In this document: one piece after another, positions 1 to 5,051 of the stretch
Layout of the letters: the number at the start of each line of letters is the position of its first letter
How positions within the stretch are numbered: position 1 is the stretch's first letter
Assembly: GCA_029777145.1 (NCBI GenBank)
Contig: JAKOSS010000848.1
Location: 1 to 6,785 of the forward strand
Origin: Acidobacteriota bacterium
Lineage (GTDB): Bacteria > Acidobacteriota > Blastocatellia > Pyrinomonadales > Pyrinomonadaceae
Direction: 5' to 3'
DNA length: 6,785 bases
Program-made: the position numbers and the translations under genes
Notes under the pieces: generated by a model
Databases searched by the model: none
What the model saw: the letters and a program-made list of their open reading frames with translations, nothing else
What the model was told of the DNA's origin: nothing

Positions 1-768
1 CCCGTCGGGCGAAAGGTCCGCGGTATCGTAAATTCCGGGGTCGCCGATGTTCTTGATCTTGCCGTCGACACCGACGATCGCGAGTTGCGACGTCGCGTAG
101 TATTCGAACAAAGCCTCGTCGTTCGGCGATTTCAGCAGATCCTGAAACGTCTGGACCGCGCCTTTCTTGCCGGCGGTTTCCTGAACGTTCGGCGAATCGG
201 GGACGAGATTCTGCCATTTCGGCGCGACGCCGCGATTTGCGGGAACGAGGTTCACGATCAATGACCTTTGATCCGGAGCCCAGTCAAATCCGCCGAACGC
301 GGTGTTGACCTGCACGCCCTTGAGCATTTTCGCCTTGGCAGTCGTGGTGTCGATGATCCAGAGCTCGATGCCGGTCGGGGTGATATTGCCGGCGGCGATG
401 AACTTTCCGTCGGCGCTCCACGAAGGCGAAATGAACTTCGCACCCGCGGGCAGCGCGACCGCGGTTTCCTTGCCGTCGGCGACGTTCTTGAGCGTCATTT
501 TCACGAAATACGGTTGACGGTGCTGCGACGTCGCGTCCGGATTGATGCGCAATCCGGCGATCCGCAGCATCGGTTCGGCAAGTTCGGCGATCGGCGGGTA
601 GCGCAGCGGTTCAAGCAAAGCAACCTTGTCGCGCGCCGGGCTGATCGACGTCGAAGGGGTCACCGGCGCGTTGAGAACGTCCATGATCTCCTTCGGCGGT
701 TTGCGGTACTGTGCCGCGGCGGAAAGCGCCAGGAGCAATATCAGCGATAGGGAAATGATGTTTTTCAT
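1..768 (-). CDS. Exported S9-family (prolyl oligopeptidase / glutamyl endopeptidase-like) serine peptidase, N-terminal part
   Basis: An open frame of exactly 256 codons runs from an ATG at 768 to the left edge without a stop, so only the N-terminus is present. Residues 1-19 form a signal peptide (MKN, then a Leu/Ile/Ser/Ala core ending in Ala-Ala-Ala before Gln20). The next stretch (RKPPKEIMDVLNAP, about 22-35, then SISPARDKVALLEP and a PPIAELAEP...LRIAGLRINP block up to about residue 77) matches the opening of S9D peptidases related to plant glutamyl endopeptidase. A region with beta-propeller features follows (SPSWSADGKFIAAG, about 114-127; FDWAPDQRSLIV, about 161-172; DLSPDG at the edge). 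The Ser-Asp-His catalytic domain would lie outside the window, so activity cannot be judged. The protein probably acts outside the cytoplasmic membrane on peptides. A Shine-Dalgarno-like AAGGAA lies at 777-772, only 3 bases from the ATG. Family is fairly sure; exact specificity is not. Confidence 0.85.
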   Translation of the reverse strand, partial: MKNIISLSLILLLALSAAAQYRKPPKEIMDVLNAPVTPSTSISPARDKVALLEPLRYPPIAELAEPMLRIAGLRINPDATSQHRQPYFVKMTLKNVADGKETAVALPAGAKFISPSWSADGKFIAAGNITPTGIELWIIDTTTAKAKMLKGVQVNTAFGGFDWAPDQRSLIVNLVPANRGVAPKWQNLVPDSPNVQETAGKKGAVQTFQDLLKSPNDEALFEYYATSQLAIVGVDGKIKNIGDPGIYDTADLSPDG

Positions 769-780
769 AGGTTCCTTGTA

Positions 781-807
781 GTAGGCAGAAGTCAGTAGTC
801 GGTGGTC
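781..807. repeat. Short GTAGTC-like low-complexity tract
   Basis: The stretch reads as degenerate copies of a GTCAGTA/GTCGGTG unit, each ending in GTC or similar, with a period of about seven bases. It lies between the start of the S9 peptidase gene and the large inverted repeat. Tracts of this style occur as scattered intergenic filler in large, repeat-tolerant bacterial genomes. Here there are only about three degenerate units, so the call is tentative and no function is implied. Confidence 0.35.
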
Positions 808-810
808 CGC

Positions 811-933
811 CAATTTGCGATTTTCGATTTGCGATTTGCGATTGAATCGTTCGCCATGCGGCAAATGTCGCTCTTAGCCAGGTCTTCGCCGCCAATCGTC
901 AATCGCAAATCGCAAATCGCAAATCGAAAATTG
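811..933. repeat. Large intergenic inverted repeat built of GCGATTT units
   Basis: The left arm (811-845) and the reverse complement of the right arm (899-933) agree at 33 of 35 positions, with a 53-base loop (846-898). Each arm is itself a tandem of a 7-base unit, mostly GCGATTT with one TCGATTT variant. The two mismatches arise because the TCGATTT variant sits at a different place in each arm. Read on the minus strand, the element begins one base after the TGA of the serine hydrolase gene (937-935) and ends about 40 bases before the S9 peptidase ATG. The transcript would form a long hairpin, which could protect an mRNA 3' end or separate the two minus-strand genes. No T-run follows, so it is not a classical intrinsic terminator. 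It probably belongs to a dispersed repeat family. Short meaningless open frames across it (peptides like IANRKSQIANRK) are by-products of the repeat. Confidence 0.85.
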
Positions 934-934
934 A

Positions 935-1921
935 TCACAGGCTGTCAATTACACTTTCAACCACAGACGGAATTACGTTCCGCTCGGTGGCAAATTTCTC
1001 TGTGAAAACGACGATCACGAACTTTCGTCCGTCGGGTAACTCGATGTACGCGGCGTCGTGCCGGGTCTGCGACGTCCAGCCCGCCTTCGACCAGATCTTC
1101 GCGCCCGATAAGTTCTTTTCGATCAACGCGATGCCGGAAAAGCCATGCGCCTGATCGTCCTGGTCGTTCGTCTTGGCGAACGGATCGCGTTTCATCAGAT
1201 CGGTCATGATCCGCGTCGATTCGGCGTCGCCCATGCGGCCGAGGACGATCTCGGCCATCAGACGCGCCGTCGCGTTCGTCGTCAGTTTGTTGCGATTCTC
1301 GCCCTGATAATTGCGGAACTGCTGCTCGATCCCATAAGCGTCCTCGCAGAATGTTTTCTGGTTGACGTTGATGTTCTTGTAGCCGAGCATCGCGTAATAG
1401 CGGTTGACGATGTTTCGCTTGAAGGCCCACTTCGCAAAATCCTTTTCGGGGAGCTCGGCGCCGCTCGACGTGCCCGTCAGGACATCGAGAATGTACTGCG
1501 TCGCTTCGTTCGACGAATCGACGATCATGTCGCGGAGTCCGCGGTCGATCTCGCCCGTGACCTTGAACTTGCCCTCGGCGATCCATTCCTCGAGCGCGGC
1601 CATGTAGAACATTTTGACGACGCTCGCCGGGTAGATCATTTCCTCGCCGCGATAGCTCGCCATCGGATACGATCCGCTGCCGCGCATATCGATCAGCGTC
1701 GCCGCGATATTCTCGGACTTGAAGCCCTTGTCTGCGAACTTTTTGATCGTCGCCTCGACGGCCTTGTCGAGGATCGCCTGAAGTTCCGCGGAATCCTTCG
1801 ATTCAAGCGCGCGGTACGTCTTGGGCGAGGAAAATTCCTTCTTGTCGCCGCCGGCCGCAACCTGGGCGATGCACATGCAAAAGACCGTCAAGAGTGCGGC
1901 CGAAGCCAATCTTCTAATCAT
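935..1921 (-). CDS. Exported class A beta-lactamase-like serine hydrolase
   Basis: This 328-residue protein has an N-terminal signal peptide (RR at 3-4, hydrophobic core to about residue 22, likely cleavage near Val-Ala-Ala/Gly), so it is exported. The penicillin-recognising serine hydrolase motifs are visible in order: S100-V-V-K103 (SxxK, nucleophile and lysine), S136-S137-N138 (equivalent of SDN), and K279-A280-G281 (equivalent of KTG), followed by the strand AAYIELPDGRKFVIVVF. TTNATARLMAEI (about 214-225) matches the conserved TTP.xMA helix after the omega loop in class A enzymes. The usual Glu166-xx-Leu-Asn motif is not evident, and the SxxK to SxN spacing is 36 residues rather than about 60, so beta-lactam hydrolysis is not assured. 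A peptidase or other hydrolase role is possible. ATG at 1921 is preceded by AGAGG at 1934-1930, spacing 8, which fixes the start. It is transcribed divergently from the permease and in tandem with the S9 peptidase. Confidence 0.88.
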   Translation of the reverse strand: MIRRLASAALLTVFCMCIAQVAAGGDKKEFSSPKTYRALESKDSAELQAILDKAVEATIKKFADKGFKSENIAATLIDMRGSGSYPMASYRGEEMIYPASVVKMFYMAALEEWIAEGKFKVTGEIDRGLRDMIVDSSNEATQYILDVLTGTSSGAELPEKDFAKWAFKRNIVNRYYAMLGYKNINVNQKTFCEDAYGIEQQFRNYQGENRNKLTTNATARLMAEIVLGRMGDAESTRIMTDLMKRDPFAKTNDQDDQAHGFSGIALIEKNLSGAKIWSKAGWTSQTRHDAAYIELPDGRKFVIVVFTEKFATERNVIPSVVESVIDSL

Positions 1922-1942
1922 AATTTTCGCCTCTAAATTCTT

Positions 1943-1965
1943 TACTCGGATTGATTTTCCGAGTA
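1943..1965. promoter_or_regulatory. Perfect 8-bp inverted repeat overlapping the serine hydrolase promoter (candidate operator or 5' hairpin)
   Basis: TACTCGGA (1943-1950) and TCCGAGTA (1958-1965) are perfect reverse complements separated by 7 bases. On the minus strand the upstream half overlaps the last four bases of the proposed -10 element, and the whole site spans the expected transcription start. This is a typical repressor position. If transcribed, it would instead form a small hairpin ahead of the ribosome binding site. It does not match the TACA/TGTA-type BlaI/MecI operator as I know it, so no regulator is proposed. Confidence 0.45.
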
Positions 1966-1967
1966 TA
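1962..1967 (-). promoter_or_regulatory. Candidate -10 element for the serine hydrolase gene
   Basis: On the minus strand the hexamer TATACT matches five of six bases of the TATAAT consensus and lies about 40 bases upstream of the ATG at 1921. A T-rich stretch sits about 17 bases further upstream, but it is a poor match to TTGACA, so the -35 is weak or absent. The assignment rests on position and the -10 match only. Confidence 0.35.
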
Positions 1968-2066
1968 AACGAAAGCCACGGACGGAAAAAACCTGAGCGG
2001 GCGATTCATTCCCGAACTTTTCGGTCCCGCAATTCAACCCGAATTACGCATTGGAACGAGTCTGGC

Positions 2067-2110
2067 GCGGATGACGCGGAAGACGCGGATGGAACCATCA
2101 GAAAATCCGC
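2067..2110. repeat. GCGGA 9-bp tandem repeat with inverted ATCCGC copy, in the divergent intergenic region
   Basis: Three tandem 9-base units occur at 2067-2093 (GCGGATGAC, GCGGAAGAC, GCGGATGGA), followed at 2105-2110 by ATCCGC, the inverse of GCGGAT, and then by CGAATCTCTGCG. The pattern resembles degenerate GCGGAT/ATCCGC intergenic repeats seen in some environmental bacterial genomes. It lies in the 265-base gap between the serine hydrolase (start 1921) and the permease (start 2187). Apart from this and the promoter/palindrome near 1943-1967, I see no gene or RNA in that gap. An upstream in-frame extension of the permease frame through it encodes only repeat-derived peptide. Confidence 0.5.
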
Positions 2111-2186
2111 GAATCTCTGCGTTCGACCGCGGCGAAATCCCGGCCGGTACGCGAATGCGCGATCAGGGTTCGATCACATCCGATTT

Positions 2187-3494
2187 ATGAAAAATGAAAC
2201 GCTGTTGCGCGGGATCGGCCGGTTCGACCTGCTGGCGATCGCGATCAACACGATCATCGGCGCAGGAATCTTCGGACTGCCTTCCAAAGTGGCGGCGCTC
2301 ATCGGAAATTACGGGATCATCGCGCTCGTGCTCTGTACCGCGCTCATCGCCGTCGTCGTGATCTGTTTCGCGGAGGTTTCAAGCCGTTTCGAATCGACCG
2401 GCGGAATGTACCTCTACGCCCGCGAAAGTTTCGGCCCCGTCGTCGGATTCGAAGTCGGCTGGCTTTACTGGATAGCCCGGTTGACGTCCGGCGCGGCGAA
2501 CTGCAATCTGCTGGTCAGCTATCTCGGATTCTTTTACCCGCCCCTCAACGATGGATTCGTCCGCGCGGCGGTGATCTCGTTCATATTTGTCTCGATCGCC
2601 GTCGTCAACTATATCGGCATCAGGCAGTCGACGATCGTCACGAATATTTTCACCGTAGGCAAAATACTGCCGCTCCTGGCGTTCGTTGCGGTCGGAATGT
2701 TCTTTATCCAGCCTGCGAACTTCGCTTTGCCGCAAACGGTCGATTCCGGGAAGTTCGGCGAGGCGATCCTGATACTCGTCTATGCGTTTGCAGGATTTGA
2801 GGCGACGACGATCATCGCCGGCGAATCGCGTGAGCCGCGCCGCGACCTGCCGTTCGCCCTTCTCGGATCCCTCGCGATCGTCGCCGTTCTGTACATCCTG
2901 ATCCAGATCGTATCGGTCGGAAATCTGCCTAACCTTGCCTCATCGGAGCGTCCGCTTGCCGACGCGGCGGTGAACTTCATCGGGTTTTGGGGAGCGTCGC
3001 TGATCACGGTCGGTGTCGTCGTCTCGATCCTCGGAAACCTGAACATCGGATTCCTGGCGTCATCGCGGATTCCGTTCGCGATGGCGGAACAGGGCGATAT
3101 GCCGGCGGTCTTCGCCCGCACGCATCCGAAGTTCAAGACCCCGACGGTCGGGATCGTTCTGACCTTGCTCCTGTTGCTCGTATTGACGATCCAAAGTTCG
3201 TTTCTGACGGCGCTGACGATCGCGACGATCACCCGGCTGATCGTTTACGCGACGACCTGCGCGGCACTGCCTGTGTTCAGGCGGCGTGCCGGAGCGCCGG
3301 CCGCGGGCTTCAAGGCGCCGTTCGGGATCGGGTTTGCGTTCCTCGCGCTGGTCACGATCGGTTGGCTTCTGACGACCGTCGACTATCGCAAGGAAGGACT
3401 CGTCCTGCTGATCTCGATCGCGGTCGGGCTGGTGGCGTATTTTTCATACAAGTGGTTCGGCAAAAGCAACGCCCCGAAGATGTCATCATCTTAG
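2187..3494 (+). CDS. APC-family amino acid permease
   Basis: This is a 435-residue integral membrane protein of the amino acid-polyamine-organocation family, the usual length for a 12-helix member. Helix 1 (about 14-34) carries the unwound substrate-binding signature G25-A-G-I-F-G-L-P. After helix 2 comes the conserved STGGMYLYARESFGP (about 70-84). Helix 6 carries YAFAGFEATTIIAGESREPRRDLP (199-222), the second unwound segment and its following loop. LASSRIPFAMAEQGDMP (290-306) is the usual conserved loop after helix 8. The remaining helices are at about 320-345, 346-363, 380-397 and 403-422. It would import or exchange amino acids across the cytoplasmic membrane; substrate cannot be read from sequence. 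The frame stays open back to 1821, but that extension overlaps the divergent gene and is repeat-derived. ATG at 2187 gives the family's normal N-terminus, though no good Shine-Dalgarno sequence precedes it. Confidence 0.93.
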   Translation: MKNETLLRGIGRFDLLAIAINTIIGAGIFGLPSKVAALIGNYGIIALVLCTALIAVVVICFAEVSSRFESTGGMYLYARESFGPVVGFEVGWLYWIARLTSGAANCNLLVSYLGFFYPPLNDGFVRAAVISFIFVSIAVVNYIGIRQSTIVTNIFTVGKILPLLAFVAVGMFFIQPANFALPQTVDSGKFGEAILILVYAFAGFEATTIIAGESREPRRDLPFALLGSLAIVAVLYILIQIVSVGNLPNLASSERPLADAAVNFIGFWGASLITVGVVVSILGNLNIGFLASSRIPFAMAEQGDMPAVFARTHPKFKTPTVGIVLTLLLLLVLTIQSSFLTALTIATITRLIVYATTCAALPVFRRRAGAPAAGFKAPFGIGFAFLALVTIGWLLTTVDYRKEGLVLLISIAVGLVAYFSYKWFGKSNAPKMSSS

Positions 3495-3510
3495 AAGCCG
3501 GAGGGGCTTT
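3495..3510 (+). terminator. Weak hairpin after the permease
   Basis: AAGCC (3495-3499) and GGCTT (3505-3509) can pair around a 5-base loop immediately after the TAG stop. The stem is short and is followed by only a few T residues, so it is at best a weak terminator. Partial read-through into the repeat protein gene is possible. The rest of the gap to 3640 shows no further gene. An in-frame GTG-started extension of the next gene (from 3556) encodes only an Arg-rich stretch. Confidence 0.25.
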
Positions 3511-3639
3511 GTCCATGGCTTTTAGCGCACAGGGAATGACGCTGAATCCGCAGGCGTGAACATGAAAATGCCTGTAGGCCGCAGAACATTTCGACGCGCA
3601 ATGCGATTCCGGAGCCGCAGCCGGATACTTTTTAGGATT

Positions 3640-4059
3640 ATGAGAATCAGAAACCTGTTGATATTCGCCGTTATGATGGCGGCGTCGTTGGCGGCGTCCG
3701 GCCAAACGATCGAGGACGGGTCGCGAAAGACGATCGGATATATTTCGTCAAGCGGTACCGTCGAGAATGCTTCGCGTTCGACGATCGGCTATATCAATTC
3801 GAACGGCACCGTCGAGGACGGTTCGCGCCGGACGATCGGCTACATCCGCGACAACGGAACCGTCGAAAACGGATCGCACACGACGATCGGCTATATTTCA
3901 TCGAGCGGTACCGTCGAGAACGCTTCGCGCTCGACGATCGGATACGTCAATTCGAACGGCTCGGTCGAGAACGGTTCGCGACGCACGATCGGTTACGCAA
4001 GCGGCGTCAAAATGGAGCATGCGGCGGCGTTTTTCTTTTTCTTCTTCTACAATAAATGA
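3640..4059 (+). CDS. Small exported six-repeat protein with poly-Phe C-terminus (beta-flower-like)
   Basis: From ATG 3640 the product is 139 residues: a signal peptide (MRIRN, hydrophobic core, ending near Ala-Ser-Gly-Gln at 19-22), six contiguous 17-residue repeats (23-124), and a tail MEHAAA, six Phe, YNK. The repeat consensus is [TS][IV]E[DN][GA]S[RH]xTIGY[IVA]xx[NS]G; the sixth copy ends divergently in ASGVK. E, S, T, I, G and Y are constant in all copies. This organisation, including the hydrophobic/aromatic tail, recalls the small '5-fold beta-flower' proteins of Bacteroidetes. That resemblance is from memory, and no function is known to me. The repeats probably form a closed or stacked beta structure in the periplasm or at the surface. 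An in-frame GTG at 3556 would add an Arg-rich extension and spoil the signal peptide, so 3640 is preferred. AGGA lies only 2 bases before the ATG, so initiation may be weak. It overlaps the next gene by ATGA. Confidence 0.85.
   Translation: MRIRNLLIFAVMMAASLAASGQTIEDGSRKTIGYISSSGTVENASRSTIGYINSNGTVEDGSRRTIGYIRDNGTVENGSHTTIGYISSSGTVENASRSTIGYVNSNGSVENGSRRTIGYASGVKMEHAAAFFFFFFYNK
3706..4011 (+). repeat. Six in-frame 51-bp tandem repeats with three-unit higher-order period
   Basis: The units start at 3706, 3757, 3808, 3859, 3910 and 3961, all exactly 51 bases long with no indels. Units 2 and 5 are the closest pair: 5 of 51 bases differ, and four of those changes are synonymous. Units 1 and 4 share the SSSG ending, and units 3 and 6 share the SRRTIGY core, so the array looks like a duplication of a three-unit (153-bp) block. 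The octamer ACGATCGG, encoding the Thr-Ile-Gly core, is invariant in all six. Mostly synonymous divergence between the closest copies indicates selection on the protein rather than a recent DNA-level expansion. Confidence 0.92.
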
Positions 4060-4892
4060 CCATGAAAAAGTCTCTTGTTTCGATCCTTTGTGTTTTTGTG
4101 TTCGTGGGTGCGGCGATGGCGCAGTCGCGATTTGTTCCGATCGTTGATCTTCCGGTCGGCGGATTGATCGGCGGAAGCCTGGGCGGAAAATGGGTTGATG
4201 CCGTGACCGCCGCGAAGCGCGTCAAGAAGGGCGATGTGTTCAACTGGTATCTTCTGAACGGGACATTGATCAGCGGCGTGGCGATGAAAGAGGTCGAGAT
4301 CGCCGAACCGTGCGAGGACTTCTACGCCGCCACCTTTGAGACCGCGTCGATGGGGCTTGATTACGGCGACAGGCCGGAAGGAATTGCGCTCGGATCGGCG
4401 TTGAACTGGAATCCAACGCCGCGCGATCCGGTCGCGCTCAGCGATTCGGCGGCGAAGGCAACATATTCGAAGGTCGTCACCGCAATTTTGCGGAAGAACG
4501 GGCTGTTGAAGACGGTACCGAAGAACATCCGCGCGTGGCGCATCGATCTCGACGGCGACGGCGTCGAGGAGGTCATACTTCAGTCGCAGACATGGGGCGA
4601 ATCGATCCAGCCGCAGGCGAAGGCGGGGAACTACTCGATCATCGTGCTGCGGAAGATCGTCGCCGGAAAGGTCGTCGATCAGCTGATCGCCAGCGATTTC
4701 GTCAAAAAGAACGTCGAGTTCGGCGCGCCGAGCCGCTACAAATTGTCGTCGATCGCCGATCTCAACGGCGACGGCAAGATGGAATTCATCATCTTCGGCG
4801 AATACTACGAGGGCGGCGGATCGCAGGCCTGGGAGATGAAGGGCAGCAAAGCGGTCGAGATCAAGGAACTGCAGGCGGCCTGCGGAGTCTGA
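4056..4892 (+). CDS. Exported protein with two Asp-rich calcium-type (VCBS/FG-GAP-like) loops, function unknown
   Basis: This 278-residue protein starts with a clear signal peptide (MTMKKSLVSI, hydrophobic core, AMA|Q at 20-23). A mature N-terminal region (about 24-95) includes GGKWVDAV, a YLLNG turn and a conserved-looking EPCEDFY. The C-terminal half contains two Asp-rich loops followed by strand-like sequence: D164-L-D-G-D-G (164-169), then VEEVIL, and D235-L-N-G-D-G (235-240), then KMEFIIFGEYYEGG. These are the DxDGDG type found in calcium-binding FG-GAP/VCBS and dockerin-like repeats, so a calcium-stabilised extracellular domain is likely. Two cysteines remain in the mature protein (86 and 276). 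The ATG at 4056 overlaps the upstream stop as ATGA; ATG 4062 (MKKSL) is an equally good start. Neither has a purine-rich ribosome binding site, only a pyrimidine tract upstream, so translation is probably coupled to the repeat protein gene. A strong terminator follows. No enzymatic motif is seen. Confidence 0.85.
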   Translation: MTMKKSLVSILCVFVFVGAAMAQSRFVPIVDLPVGGLIGGSLGGKWVDAVTAAKRVKKGDVFNWYLLNGTLISGVAMKEVEIAEPCEDFYAATFETASMGLDYGDRPEGIALGSALNWNPTPRDPVALSDSAAKATYSKVVTAILRKNGLLKTVPKNIRAWRIDLDGDGVEEVILQSQTWGESIQPQAKAGNYSIIVLRKIVAGKVVDQLIASDFVKKNVEFGAPSRYKLSSIADLNGDGKMEFIIFGEYYEGGGSQAWEMKGSKAVEIKELQAACGV

Positions 4893-4920
4893 CCGATCTC
4901 TTTCAAAATAGTTCCTTATG

Positions 4921-4950
4921 AATCCCGGGCCGTCCCGGGATTTGTTGTTT
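4921..4950 (+). terminator. Rho-independent terminator after the exported-protein pair
   Basis: AATCCCGGG (4921-4929) and CCCGGGATT (4934-4942) form a perfect 9-bp, GC-rich stem with the tetraloop CCGT, followed by the T-rich run TTTGTTGTTT (4941-4950 includes the last stem Ts). It lies 28 bases after the stop of the calcium-loop protein and ends the transcript shared with the repeat protein. The next gene at 5052 must therefore have its own promoter, which I could not place with confidence. Confidence 0.9.
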
Positions 4951-5051
4951 GGCAAAATTTTTCGTCAAGCCCATGTAACCGTTTCGTCTCCTCGGGCGTC
5001 CTCTAAGAAGCTAGCAGTTCCCCATATCCCAATCCTACAGGAGAGAATCAG

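Noticed and set aside
811..933. CRISPR-like or intrinsic-terminator reading of the repeat
   Set aside because: The units are 7 bases, contiguous and without spacers, so it is not CRISPR. No T-run follows the stem on either strand, so it is not a typical terminator.
802..1005. Short plus-strand frame encoding FAIFDLRFAI and IANRKSQIANRK-like peptide
   Set aside because: It is the translation of the GCGATTT inverted repeat and not a gene. The minus-strand frame 611-895 is rejected for the same reason.
1145..1936. 263-residue open frame on the plus strand
   Set aside because: It is antisense to the serine hydrolase, whose motifs, signal peptide and ribosome binding site are clear. The antisense product is rich in Arg and Val/Leu and has no recognisable features.
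1821..2186. N-terminal extension of the permease frame by 122 codons
   Set aside because: It overlaps the start of the divergent serine hydrolase gene and its ribosome binding site, runs through the GCGGA repeat, and encodes charged, low-complexity peptide before the normal APC N-terminus at 2187.
2100..3500. High density of CGATCG/ATCG-type motifs
   Set aside because: These occur throughout the window and are explained by codon choice (ATC, GTC, GAT, TCG) and by GC content; they do not cluster as a site array.
3556..3639. GTG start at 3556 for the repeat protein
   Set aside because: It would place about 28 Arg-rich residues before a good signal peptide and has no suitable ribosome binding site. 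ATG 3640 gives a normal exported N-terminus.
4047..4955. 302-residue open frame on the minus strand
   Set aside because: It lies antisense to the calcium-loop exported protein, is Arg/Asp-rich with no domain, and runs through the terminator. It is a by-product of GC-rich codon use.
4949..4977. Possible promoter TTGGCA for the 399-residue protein
   Set aside because: The -35-like hexamer is good, but at 17-18 bases spacing the -10 (CATGTA/ATGTAA) is a poor match, so I do not call it.
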